From Candidatus Pantoea bituminis (GTDB lineage: Bacteria > Pseudomonadota > Gammaproteobacteria > Enterobacterales > Enterobacteriaceae), in assembly GCF_018842675.1 (NCBI RefSeq), contig NZ_JAGTWO010000004.1, forward strand, positions 3,410,001-3,474,000: DNA of 64,000 nucleotides, in the 5' to 3' direction. This document shows, one piece after another, positions 41,341 through 50,372 of the stretch (position 1 is its first letter; each line of letters begins with the position of its first letter). Below the pieces are notes generated by a model, which worked only from the letters and a program-made list of their open reading frames with translations, had not been told where the DNA came from and searched no databases. The translations under genes and the position numbers were made by a program.

Positions 41341-42509
41341 TCAAAAATCTACCCATACCGCGCCGGCATCTGCTGATTTCACGCACTTCTCCACCCAGCG
41401 CACGCCCATCAAACCAGCATGGACATCGGGATACCAAAAATCTTGCAGAAAAGCACTGTCGCCACGGTCGGTGGCATCAATGGCCTGCGCGAAACGATGA
41501 TAGAGATTTGACCAGGCTTCAAATAACCCTTCAGGATGCCCCCACCAATGCGGTCGTCAGCAAGCGCACGCTCATTGAGATACCCCATCCCACGCTCCAT
41601 GATGCGCACCGGCTCACCCTGAATCTCATAGCGCAGCTGGTTAGGTTGCTCATCCCACCACTCCAGGCTGGCTTTTGCGCCCACGACGCGGACTTTCTGG
41701 CCATGCATCGAACCGGCATTCACCGCTGAAGCCCACATGGTGCCCACCGCGCCGTTATCGTATTCCATCATCACAAAGGCGTTATCTTCCAGCGGCGCAC
41801 GCGTAGCAACAAAACTTTGCCGTGAACAGAGCAGCCGCTTCACCTGCAAGTTTGGCACCATGGTTTCGGCAATAAACAGCGGATGCGTCGCCAAATCGCC
41901 CAGCACGTAACTCGGCCCGACAAAACGCGGATCCACGCGCCATTTCGTGCTCTCACTCTGCAACTCAACCGCTTCATTGTGGAAACCGTGGGCAAATTGC
42001 ATGTTGATGATGCGGATCTCACCCAACAACCCGGCGGCGATCATCTCACGCGCCTGATGAATCAGTTGATGCCCGGCATAGCCGTAGGTTACGCCGATGA
42101 TTTTGTTTTTCTCTGCACACAAGCGCTCCAGTTCATCCGCCTCGGCGGTAGTGAAACAGAGCGGCTTTTCACACACCACATGCAGCCCAGCGTTAATGGC
42201 AGCGCAGCAAATTGCAAAGTGCGTATTGTTTGGGGTAGCAATCGAGACCACTTCAATACCATCTTCACGTGCTGCTTCCGCCGCGAACAGCGTTTCATAG
42301 TCGGGATAACAGCGCTCCGCCGCCACGCCGAGCGCAACCCCGAAATCTCGGCCACGCTGCGCATCAAGATCAAATGCGCCCGCTAACAGTGAAAAGTTAC
42401 CATCACGCAACGCTGCCGAGCGGTGAATATAACCAATTTGGCTGGTTCCGCCGCCGCCTACCATGCCCCAGCGTAGTGAACGGCCAATCGCTTTTTTACC
42501 ATTGATCAT
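41341..42509 (-). CDS. Gfo/Idh/MocA-family oxidoreductase A (frameshifted near the 3' end)
   Basis: An NAD(P)-dependent sugar or inositol dehydrogenase-like protein. N-terminal Rossmann fold with the dinucleotide motif GMVGGGGTSQIG (about 15-26) and the family motif CEKPLCF with the conserved Lys of the EKP triad (about 115-121); the C-terminal substrate domain follows. The frame breaks at the C5 run 41539-41543; one extra base gives RIGGGHPEGLFEAWSNLYHRF and a stop at 41341-41343, for 389 residues. It lies 10 bp after the TIM-barrel gene 42520-43442, so they form an operon. The substrate is unknown. Confidence 0.87.
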
Positions 42510-42519
42510 AGTGTTGCCC

Positions 42520-43442
42520 CTAAAATCCGACCGACTGGAGATAATGCAGACTGGCGGTCACATCACGCAGGCTGGTATCCGCATTACGTGGATCGCGCTC
42601 CTGCTCGATGGTGATCCAACCTTGATAGTTGCGCTCCGCCAGAAAGGCGCGAACCGCAGGATAATCAATCGCCCCTTTGCCAATCGGACACATCACGCCT
42701 TCGGCACAAGCGGTAAAGAAATCGAGTCCGCGCGCAATGGCATCACGCCACACCGCATCGTTAATATCCTTAAAATGCAGGTAATCGATACGCTCCCAAT
42801 AGCGTTGCAGATAGGTAATGGGATCCATGCCGGAGTAGTAAAGGTGCCCGGTATCGAGACACAAACCCGCTACCTCGTGAGGAATATCGTTTACCAGCTG
42901 CGCCAGCTCATCCGCATATTCAATGCAGCCACCCGCATGCGGATGAATCACCGGCCTTACGCCATATTCGCGCCAGGCGATGTCACTCAACGTGGTGATG
43001 TGCTGCATCATACGCTGCCACTCTTCGGTAGAAAGGCGCGGCGCTTTGTCAGATTGACCGGCATATTTAGCGCGTTCAGGATTACCAAAGTCGATAATCA
43101 CCAGATAAGGTGCCGGCGCATTCTTGCCATGGACTTTTTCTGCGGTGGGCACGTTGGAGAGAATGCGACAGATGTTGTGCGTTAACTCCACCATTGCCGG
43201 GAAATGAGCTTCACTAACTAAATCGTCAAATATCGTTCCCGCTACCAACGACAACGAAAAGTTGTTCAACTGTTTAGTGAGTTCGGCGGGTTCAGCAGGC
43301 AGATAAGCCCACGGGCCTAGTTCAATACTCTTGTATCCAGCCAGAGCTGCTTCGCTCAGGACCTTCTGCCACGGCGGTAAAAGGGATTTTTGGGATTATC
43401 CACGCCCCAACTACAAGGCGCATTGGCAATATGAATCGTCAT
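42520..43442 (-). CDS. TIM-barrel sugar isomerase/epimerase-type protein A (frameshifted near the 5' end)
   Basis: A member of the xylose-isomerase-like TIM-barrel superfamily (AP endonuclease 2 fold) that includes inosose dehydratases and keto-sugar epimerases or lyases. The start MTIHIANAPCSWGVDNPKNP is typical of the IolE-like branch; metal-ligand candidates are in GLCLDTGHLYYSG and YLHFKDIN. The frame breaks at the A4 run 43379-43382; one extra base restores LPPWQKVLSEAALAGYKS and 307 residues. It is first in a two-gene unit with the dehydrogenase 41341-42509. Its exact reaction is not evident. Confidence 0.83.
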
Positions 43443-43554
43443 GATATCTGTCCGTGCTATGAGAGTTGCCGACAGTATCAAACGAAAATTTCATATCAAA
43501 CAACAATGGAAGTTTCGTTTTTTGATAACGATCGCATTGTTTTGTTTCATTTTT

Positions 43555-43570
43555 TGATAGTTTACTATCA
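43555..43570. promoter_or_regulatory. Palindromic operator candidate upstream of the TIM-barrel gene
   Basis: TGATAG-TTTA-CTATCA is a perfect inverted repeat, flanked by further TTTGATA half-sites at about 43519-43527 and 43485-43500. Its half-site recurs in the palindrome on the other side of the adjacent LacI-type gene. Confidence 0.5.
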
Positions 43571-43592
43571 TTGATAAGATAACCGATTAAAA

Positions 43593-44621
43593 CTAAAGGT
43601 TTTCTCGCGTCACCACGTCAAATGGCAATGTCACCTGGGAAAAATGCCCACTGTTTTCAGTCTGCGCATTCACACAGGTGGTAATGACCACTTTAGCCAT
43701 CTCTTCAATACGATGCCTTAGCATCAGCGTAATTGTGCCATCAATCAGCGCCAGTTCATCATCCTGAATCGGGCCGTGACACAGCAGCGTAATCCCTTTC
43801 CGTTGGCTTTGTCGTAATGCCCGCACCACGCCTTCGATCCCCCCGCAGGGCGCATAGATCATCACCAAATCATCATGATCTTTTAGCAGTTGCTGAGCGG
43901 CCAAATATCCGCCCTCAATCGATTCGTGCGTCTTTAAGGGTTCGAGCACCCGCTGGGTGACGCCCGCTTCACGTAGGTAAGAACGAAAGCTGATTTCGCA
44001 ACGCTCCTGACAGGTGAATCGATGGTCGCCAAGCAACACACCTACGCAGCCAGGCTTTTTCAGCAGATGCTGTGCCATCCACGCCGCCGTGCGGCCCGCT
44101 TTCTGGTTGTCAAGGCCAATAAAACCTGCATGACCGCAGGGCGAAAAATCAGAAAACAGCGCGTAAACATGTACGCCGTTGCGCGTTACATCCTGAATAG
44201 CGTGACGGATTAACGGATGATCCAGCGCAACGATACCGATGACATCAACGCGCTTTGCCAGATTGCGCAGCGACGTTGCTACCGCTTCCACTTCGTTGAT
44301 GTCGTGCCAGCAAAATTCAGCTTCGCTACCCGGCGGCTGGAAAGGTTCCGCCTGTTCACGTAACGCATCACTGAGCGGCTGATAAAAGGAGTATCTTGCC
44401 GACAGCAGAATAAAGCCCATGCGCAACGTAATGGCAGCGGCAGGCTGGTTCGGATGTAAAATGCGTGACTGCTCCAGCCGGTAGCCCAGCCGATTTGCCG
44501 CCGCTAACACTTTCTGTTCGGTTACGCCGCGTACCGGTGCTCGTCGGTTAAGCACGCGATCCACTGTGGCCACGCCAACTCCTGCTTCATGCGCAATCGC
44601 GGTCATGGTGACTTTCGACAT
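43593..44621 (-). CDS. LacI-family transcriptional regulator
   Basis: 342 residues. N-terminal LacI helix-turn-helix (VTMTAIAHEAGVGVATVDRVL) and hinge, then a periplasmic-binding-protein-like effector domain of the type with SARYSFYQPL and GFIGLDNQKAGRTAA. I chose ATG 44621 rather than the GTG one codon upstream. It lies between two divergent metabolic units that it probably controls: the TIM-barrel/dehydrogenase pair downstream on the same strand, and the dehydrogenase/TIM-barrel pair on the plus strand. The effector is unknown, probably a polyol or keto-sugar. Confidence 0.88.
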   Translation of the reverse strand: MSKVTMTAIAHEAGVGVATVDRVLNRRAPVRGVTEQKVLAAANRLGYRLEQSRILHPNQPAAAITLRMGFILLSARYSFYQPLSDALREQAEPFQPPGSEAEFCWHDINEVEAVATSLRNLAKRVDVIGIVALDHPLIRHAIQDVTRNGVHVYALFSDFSPCGHAGFIGLDNQKAGRTAAWMAQHLLKKPGCVGVLLGDHRFTCQERCEISFRSYLREAGVTQRVLEPLKTHESIEGGYLAAQQLLKDHDDLVMIYAPCGGIEGVVRALRQSQRKGITLLCHGPIQDDELALIDGTITLMLRHRIEEMAKVVITTCVNAQTENSGHFSQVTLPFDVVTRENL

Positions 44622-44975
44622 CACTCTCTCCAGACATTTTATTCGCTCTCATCAGCATTTTGATAAACGTCGGCGACGATCTTTCCGCCTGTCACGTTGT
44701 ATCTCGTTTATACCCTGACTTTATTATCCCATTGCGGGCCAATTTCCTATCATAATTTTGATAGGAAACACCTCATAAAGTTGATCCTCTTCGCAAAATG
44801 AAACATTCATTTCTTTTTGGATTCATTCCAGAACACGCATTTGCTAAAAAGAGATGAATCTATCGATGTGCGACAGCCAAAGGGTGAAAACGGTGTCGTA
44901 CGTTCTGAAGTGAAAGGCTGTTGAACGTATCGGCCTGCGAGAGACCCAACGCGAACACTTGTAAATGGAGATGTT
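44622..44975. other. Divergent intergenic region between the LacI-type gene and the second dehydrogenase
   Basis: 354 bp with no gene. It holds the 26 bp palindrome at 44743-44768, a TTTTGATAAAC half-site near 44659-44669, and the ribosome binding site GGAG just before 44976. No clear sigma-70 promoter stood out. Confidence 0.6.
44743..44768. promoter_or_regulatory. 26 bp operator-like palindrome
   Basis: TTTCCTATCA-TAATTT-TGATAGGAAA has perfect 10 bp arms with a 6 bp spacer. It lies in the divergent region between the LacI-type gene and the plus-strand dehydrogenase and shares the TGATAG half-site with 43555-43570, which suggests an auto- and co-regulatory operator. Confidence 0.6.
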
Positions 44976-46010
44976 ATGTTCCCTTCAACGCTGCCTGTTC
45001 CACGTTTGCCCGATGCCAAACAGATTCCGGTGCTGCGCTGGGGCATTGTCGGCCCCGGCTGGATCGCCGATCACTTTGCCCATGCGCTGCGCAATCATAC
45101 CGATCAGCAATTGGTTGCCGTTTCATCACGTAGCCGTGACAAAGCGCAGCGCTTTGCCGACAAATGGTCAATTGCCCACGCCTGCGGCGGCATTGATGAA
45201 TTACTGGCGCGTGACGACGTTGATGCGATCTATATCGCTACGCCGCACAACCATCATTTCCCGGACGGCCTGCGGGTGATTGAAGCGGGCAAAAATGTCT
45301 TGATTGAAAAGCCATTGGCGCTGAATGCCGACCAGGCTAAGCAGCTGAAACACGCGGCTGCGGCGCGTAACGTCCTATGTATGGAAGCCATGTGGTGCGA
45401 TTTCGCGCCTAAATATGATGTCATTCGCCAGTTGCTTGATGATGGCGCCCTCGGCGATGTTCATACCTTGATTGCCGATCATGGTGAATTTTTCACGCCG
45501 GATCACCGCATCTTTAACCAAGAGCTGGCAGGCGGCCCAATGCTGGATCTTGGCAGCTATCTGGTGGGCTTCAGCGTATTTGTCGGCGGCGCACCCACCA
45601 GCATTGTGGCAAAAGGTCAGGATGTTGCAGGCGGCGTCAATGGACAAACGTCAATGCTCTTTACCCACGCGCAAGGCATGCATTCGGTATTGCATACCAC
45701 GCTGTTCAGCAATACGCCCGGCACTGCCGTCATTGCGGGTCGCGGCGCCAGCATTGTCATGGATGGCCAGTTTTATGCCCCAGGCCATTTCCGCCTCACG
45801 TCCAGTGACGGCAGTCGTACGCTGCATTGGGAAGAACCGAATAACCGTTATGACCAGCTGTGCCATGAAATTAACCATTTTGCCTGGTGCATTGGTCAAA
45901 ACCGGATTGATTCGCCGCGCCACTCTCTCGACACCGCGATTCTCACCTTGAGCGCGATGGACGAAGTCAGAAAGCAGACCGGCATTGTTTTTAACGAAGA
46001 GTTGCTTTAA
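44976..46010 (+). CDS. Gfo/Idh/MocA-family oxidoreductase B
   Basis: 344 residues. Rossmann dinucleotide motif LRWGIVGPGWIADHFA (about 20-35), the nicotinamide-side motif DAIYIATPHNHHF and the catalytic-Lys motif LIEKPLALN (about 110) are clear. The domain after it has MLDLGSYLVGF, as in trans-dihydrodiol or deoxyhexose dehydrogenase-like members. GGAGATGTT precedes the start. It is 37 bp upstream of the second TIM-barrel gene. Substrate unknown; distinct in sequence from the first dehydrogenase, so not a recent duplicate. Confidence 0.88.
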   Translation: MFPSTLPVPRLPDAKQIPVLRWGIVGPGWIADHFAHALRNHTDQQLVAVSSRSRDKAQRFADKWSIAHACGGIDELLARDDVDAIYIATPHNHHFPDGLRVIEAGKNVLIEKPLALNADQAKQLKHAAAARNVLCMEAMWCDFAPKYDVIRQLLDDGALGDVHTLIADHGEFFTPDHRIFNQELAGGPMLDLGSYLVGFSVFVGGAPTSIVAKGQDVAGGVNGQTSMLFTHAQGMHSVLHTTLFSNTPGTAVIAGRGASIVMDGQFYAPGHFRLTSSDGSRTLHWEEPNNRYDQLCHEINHFAWCIGQNRIDSPRHSLDTAILTLSAMDEVRKQTGIVFNEELL

Positions 46011-46047
46011 CGAAGAACTGCAACCTTAAACGCCCCGGAGTAGACAG

Positions 46048-46929
46048 ATGAAAATCGCTTTTGATGTGGATGTGATTAGAGATATGGGCATCACCCGCAT
46101 GGTTAATCAGGTAGCCGATTGGGGATATAAATACATCGAACAGTCGCCACATCCGCAAATTAACCCGTTTTATAAGCATCCCAAAGCCAGCCGCGAAATC
46201 ATGACGGAGTACAAGAACGCCTTGCGCTCGACCGGCCTTGAAATCTCCTCTTTTATTGTGGTGTATCGCTGGTCTGGTCCAGATGAACTGCGTCGTCAGG
46301 CGGCGGTGAAAAACTGGAAACGCATGATCGAGATCGCAGTCGAAATGGGCGTTCAGGTAATCAACACCGAATTATCAGGGACGCCAAACGAACCGGAAAT
46401 CTGTGAAGAGATGTTCTATCGCTCAATGGAAGAGTTGCTGCCGATTATCGAACGTGAAGGCATCCGCGTCGAAATCCAGTCACATCCGTGGGATTTTTGC
46501 GAAGAGAACAACGAAACCTCCGATATCGTGAAGTCTTTTCGCAGTGAGAACGTCAAATACGTTTACAGCGTGCCGCACACCTTCTTCTACGACAAAGGCA
46601 AAGGCGACGTGAAAAGCATGCTGCAATATGCCGGAGACGATCTTTCGCACGTACTCATCGCCGATACAATGAACCACACCAAACATTGCCGCTACATTGT
46701 TAACCCGCCTGGTGTGGATGCCACCATTCACCAACACGTGGGCGTGGGCGAAGGTGAAGTCGACTTCCCGACGCTGTTCCAGACGCTGCGCGATATGGAC
46801 TTTGCTAACCGCAGCTACAAAGTGGGCGGCGAATCGATCATCGCCTCTTCGCTGTTTGGTTATCCGGAAAAAATGAAAGTGCAGGCAGTTGAAACGCGCG
46901 AGCTGATTGAGCGCGAACTGCTGGGTTAA
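46048..46929 (+). CDS. TIM-barrel sugar isomerase/epimerase-type protein B
   Basis: 293 residues of the xylose-isomerase-like TIM-barrel superfamily. Acidic and His residues that likely bind a divalent metal lie in VINTELSGTPNEPE, VEIQSHPWDF, LIADTMNHTKH and HQHVGVGEGEVDF. Members of this family are commonly paired with Gfo/Idh dehydrogenases, as here, in pathways that oxidise a sugar and then epimerise, dehydrate or cleave it. The reaction is not evident. CGGAGTAGACAG lies before the ATG; a terminator follows the gene. Confidence 0.85.
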   Translation: MKIAFDVDVIRDMGITRMVNQVADWGYKYIEQSPHPQINPFYKHPKASREIMTEYKNALRSTGLEISSFIVVYRWSGPDELRRQAAVKNWKRMIEIAVEMGVQVINTELSGTPNEPEICEEMFYRSMEELLPIIEREGIRVEIQSHPWDFCEENNETSDIVKSFRSENVKYVYSVPHTFFYDKGKGDVKSMLQYAGDDLSHVLIADTMNHTKHCRYIVNPPGVDATIHQHVGVGEGEVDFPTLFQTLRDMDFANRSYKVGGESIIASSLFGYPEKMKVQAVETRELIERELLG

Positions 46930-47264
46930 AATAGAGAGATAAACACTAAAAAGGCAGCTCATCCGCTGCCTTTTTGCGTTCAGCAATGCGCCTGACATTG
47001 CCAACCAGCCTGCACCGGTAATCCACGCCGCAAAGTCGGCAACTCTTTAGCCTGAACAGGCAACACCCCGCAGGCGGGTATAGAGCCTGCTTTTGCAACG
47101 GTTGAAAAAGGGAATCCCCTTTTGTTCCTGTGTCGAAGGCAGCGTCGACTTTATGCTTTATCCCAGCCATACATCCATCGTTCACCGCCAGCAGGGTTAA
47201 ACCGGCTTTTAGCCACCTGCTACACTCGAAAGAAAACTCAATCACAACAAGGCGAACCTTTACC
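46930..47264. other. Intergenic region upstream of yghU
   Basis: 335 bp without a convincing gene. The left end holds the terminator of the TIM-barrel gene (46946-46975). A small inverted repeat (AAAAGGG-AAT-CCCCTTTT, about 47106-47124) and the yghU promoter region complete it. Confidence 0.55.
46946..46975 (+). terminator. Terminator of the dehydrogenase/TIM-barrel unit
   Basis: AAAAAGGCAGC, loop TCATCC, GCTGCCTTTTT: a stem of about 11 bp with a five-T tail, 17 bp after the stop codon. Confidence 0.9.
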
Positions 47265-48127
47265 ATGTCGGAAAATACGTATCAGCCCGCGAAAGTCTGG
47301 ACCTGGGATCCCGAAGCCAAAGGCAACGGCGCAAAAACTAACCGCCCTTTCGCTGGCCCTACGCACGAAAAAAGTCTGCCGGTTGGCAAACACCCGCTTC
47401 AGCTCTATTCACTGGGCACACCAAACGGCCAGAAAGTCACTATTCTGCTGGAAGAGCTGCTGGCGCTGAACGTCAATGACGCTGAATATGACGCGTGGTT
47501 GATTCGCATTGGCGAAGGCGATCAGTTCTCCAGCGGCTTTGTTGATATTAACCCTAACTCAAAAATTCCCGCGCTCAGCGATCACTCAGCAACGCCACCG
47601 ATCCGTGTGTTTGAATCGGGCAATATCCTGCTCTATTTGGCAGAAAAATTTGGTCACTTCCTGCCGAAAGATATCGCTAAGCGCACTGAAACGCTGAACT
47701 GGTTGTTCTGGCTACAAGGTTCTGCGCCCTACCTTGGCGGTGGCTTAGGTCACTTTTACCATTACGCGCCAGAAAAATTGAATACGCCATCAACCGCTTC
47801 ACGTTAGAAGCCAAGCGTCAGCTTGACGTGCTGGATCGCCAGCTTGCCGAGAACCGCTATCTTGCCGGTGACGATTACACTATCGCCGACATCGCCACCT
47901 GGCCTTGGTACGGCAATCTTGTGCTTAACGATCTGTACGGTGCTGCTGAATATTTAGATCTTCAATCCTATAAAAACGTGCAGCGTTGGGCGAAAGAGAT
48001 TGCGCAACGTCCTGCGGTGATTCGTGGCCGCAAAGTGAACCGCGTGATGGGTGAACCTGCCGATCAGCTGCATGAGCGTCATGATGCTGCTGATTTTGAT
48101 ACCAACACCGAAGATAAAAAAGCTTAA
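47265..48127 (+). CDS. yghU: Glutathione S-transferase-like disulfide reductase YghU (frameshifted in this sequence)
   Basis: YghU is a nu-class GST homologue with glutathione-disulfide and organic peroxide reductase activity; it binds two glutathiones. Thioredoxin-like N-domain (LQLYSLGTPNGQKVTILLEEL), the SNAIL/TRAIL-type binding site ESGNILLYLAEKF, and the helical C-domain are present. The frame breaks at the A5 run 47773-47777; one more A restores PEKIEYAINRFTLEAKRQLD and 287 residues. I start at MSENTYQPAKVWTW, matching E. coli. The next gene starts 11 bp downstream. Confidence 0.93.
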
Positions 48128-48138
48128 GGAGAATTCTG

Positions 48139-48432
48139 TTGAGCGCTTACGTTGTATTTATTCGTGATGAAACCCTGAATGACGCCGAAATGGCAACCTA
48201 CGCCGAGAAAGCGGGCAAAGCTCGCGGCGATCATCCCATTAATGCCCTCGCCTTTTACGGCGCGCTGGAAACGCTGGAAGGCCCGGAAGCAGAAGGCGTG
48301 GTGGTACTGGAGTTTCCCAGTGTGGAAGCGGCTCACGCATGGTATGACAGCCCGGAATATCAGGCGGCTAAAGAGCATCGCCTGAAAGGTGCCCACTATC
48401 GTGTGGTGCTGGTTCAGGGCGTAGAAAAATAA
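48139..48432 (+). CDS. DUF1330 family protein
   Basis: 97 residues of the DUF1330/YciI-like dimeric ferredoxin-fold family: AYVVFIRDETLNDAEM at the start, GVVVLEFPSVEAAHAWYDSPEYQAA in the middle. The start is TTG (48139-48141), with AGGAGA 8 nt upstream and no ATG available in frame. It follows yghU by 11 bp and is likely co-transcribed. Function unknown. Confidence 0.85.
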   Translation: MSAYVVFIRDETLNDAEMATYAEKAGKARGDHPINALAFYGALETLEGPEAEGVVVLEFPSVEAAHAWYDSPEYQAAKEHRLKGAHYRVVLVQGVEK

Positions 48433-48460
48433 AAAAGGACGCCGCAGCGTCCTTGTCATC

Positions 48461-48488
48461 AGGCGGCAGCGATGCCGCCTTTTTTATT
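48461..48488. terminator. Terminator between the DUF1330 gene and yncE
   Basis: GGCGGCA, loop GCGA, TGCCGCC, then TTTTTTATTT for the plus strand. A smaller hairpin (GGACGC-CGCA-GCGTCC) directly precedes it. The yncE stop codon overlaps the T-run. Confidence 0.85.
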
Positions 48489-49577
48489 TCAGTGCGATAC
48501 GCGCCACGCTGTCAGGACCTTTGGTGCTGTGGTCCTTGTTAAACTCTTGCTTCACAGTAACGTAAAGCGTCTGTCCATCCGGCGACACGAACAGGCTGTT
48601 TGGATGGCTGTCGAATGACCAGCTGTTTTTCACCGCGTAAGTGGTGGCATCCAGTTGCAGCACTTTCTTCGATTCACGCTGGCTGATATAGATCTCATTG
48701 CGCTTAGCGTTGAATTTAATGCCCAACGAATCACCCAGATCCAGGCGCTTGATCACTTTGCCGCTGCGCTCATCAAACACCAGTGTGTTCTTCGCTTTAG
48801 AGTTGTCCGTCACGAACAGACGGCCGGTAGCCGGATCTTCTGCCATGTTCAGGAACAGATACTCTTTGCCATCGCCTGCGGTCAGGCGTTTTTCAATTTT
48901 GTGGCTGCGCGGATTGATCACCAGGATTTCGCCGCCGCCGTTCGCTGCGTAAATACGATCAGTAACGGATGAGTAGATGATACCGGTGACCCATTTGCCG
49001 GCATTTTTGATGCGGGTTTTCAGCTTCATGGTTTTGGCATCAACCACCCAAATCACACCCGGATCGCCTACCCCGCCGATATAGAGCTGGCCTTCGTGCC
49101 AGAAGATTTCACGCGCGCCAAACGGGAAGCCCTTGTCGTTTCTCTCGCTGAACATCAGACGTTTCAGCACTTTGCCGTTTTCTGGATCGATTTTAGAGAT
49201 GCCACCATCCAGCGAGTTGGTCGCGTACAATGCGCTGCCGTCTGGATCGATCAACATGCCGAAGTTTTTCAGATCGGTATGCGCTTCGCCGGTGGTTTTC
49301 AGCGTAGTTGCATCCAGACGATAAATCATGCCGCCGCTGACATCTTTGAAGCCCTGCGCGCTGGCAACGTAAAGCGCGTTTTTCGCTGGCAGATAGGCCA
49401 TTTCATACAAACCATCGCCCAGCTCGCGCTGTGTCAGGTTGGTATCGGCTGGTGCTTGTGCGGCTGCTACTACCGGTTCTTCGGCTTTTTCGCAGGCGTC
49501 TGGCAAGCAGTCAGGCTAAAAGTCGCGGCAACGGCCAGCGCGAGCGCGGCTTTATGCGAGCTGAACAAAGATTTCAT
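48484..49577 (-). CDS. yncE: YncE-like beta-propeller protein with a lipoprotein signal (frameshifted near the 5' end)
   Basis: A seven-bladed beta-propeller similar to E. coli YncE, a periplasmic, iron-regulated, DNA-binding protein of unclear role. Repeated YVTN-type segments (ALYVASAQG, ALYATNSLDG, IYAANGGGEIL, LFVTDNSKAKN, TLYVTVKQ) span the mature part. The N-terminus is in another frame: one extra base at the T5 run 49486-49490 joins MKSLFSSHKAALALAVAATF to the propeller, giving 364 residues. The signal ends in a lipobox LTAC, so it is predicted to be lipidated; E. coli YncE has a plain Sec signal. A Fur-like box lies upstream. Confidence 0.87.
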
Positions 49578-49908
49578 TCTTAACTCCATCAATGGACGAA
49601 CGGCTCCCGTCAGGCCGCAGCGCGGCGGGAAATATAAAAAGAATGAGAATCATACGCATTAGTAAAAAATATGTAAACGCAACGCGTTAGCCTTACGTGC
49701 CTGATCTACCCGGCTTTTCCACAGCGGAACAGCAAAATCACGCACTTGCGAATCCGCATGCGCAGTAGTCAGCGAGAGTGCACAGCAAGGGTCAATATCA
49801 CGGATGCAGATAAGCAGAAAAATATCGGCGAGGGTTAAACGGTGAGGAATGATGCGTGGGATAGATACAGCGGGTCACAGGTTATTATGACCCTGTCCAG
49901 TGCGTTGC
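49578..49908. other. Intergenic region upstream of yncE
   Basis: 331 bp. The left part has the yncE promoter zone with the Fur-like box (49641-49659). The right part ends with a small inverted repeat (GGGTCA and TGACCC, about 49872-49893) downstream of the small Lys-rich gene. I recognise nothing else. Confidence 0.55.
49641..49659. promoter_or_regulatory. Fur-like box upstream of yncE
   Basis: GAATGAGAATCATACGCAT resembles the Fur box; I count 13 of 19 matches to GATAATGATAATCATTATC in the best register (49638-49656). E. coli yncE is iron- and Fur-controlled, which supports it. Confidence 0.6.
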
Positions 49909-50218
49909 TTAACGTCGCTTACCGCGATCAACAGAGGCTGACCAACTGAAATCGTTGACTTCACTGGCTGCCATTGAAGAGGGTTTCTTTCTGCGGGCCG
50001 GTTTTTTGGCGGTGCGTTCGGCTTTCTCTTTTCGCGTGCCAGCTTAGCGGTCATCACCACTTCGCGTGCTTCTGCGCTGAGCTCTTTCTCTTTTTGCTGT
50101 CCGGCTCTTTGCCTGACTTAGCGCGATATTTTTGCATTAGCGCCTGCAATGCTTCGTCAACTTCAACACGTTCCGCTGTGTTGAACTGATCGATAGAAAT
50201 CATTTTCTTGTCGTTCAT
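49909..50218 (-). CDS. Small Lys/Arg-rich conserved-looking protein (two frameshifts)
   Basis: Not recognised. Starting from ATG 50216-50218 (CGGAGTGGATCTT upstream) the frame breaks at the T5 run 50091-50095 and the T4 run 50029-50032. Adding one base at each gives a coherent protein of 103 residues: an acidic helix (RVEVDEALQALMQKYRAKSG), a long Lys/Glu/Arg-rich helical middle, and an ordered-looking tail EVNDFSWSASVDRGKRR. No signal peptide or membrane segment. The charge pattern would suit nucleic-acid or ribosome binding, but that is only a guess. It lies between yncE and the LysR gene. Confidence 0.6.
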
Positions 50219-50372
50219 AAGATCCACTCCGTTATGATGCGTGCTCCCAGTGTAGAGGAAAGCGCCACTATTAACGGCTTAATTCGTCGCAGAACACTAA
50301 AAAGCTGCAAGCTATGATTACCAACAATCCACTACGTAGAACGTGAGGCGATCGCACCATTGCGCCAGCACG

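Noticed and set aside
46946..47266. A 106-codon minus-strand frame upstream of yghU
   Set aside because: It runs through a strong terminator and the yghU promoter region; composition is not gene-like.
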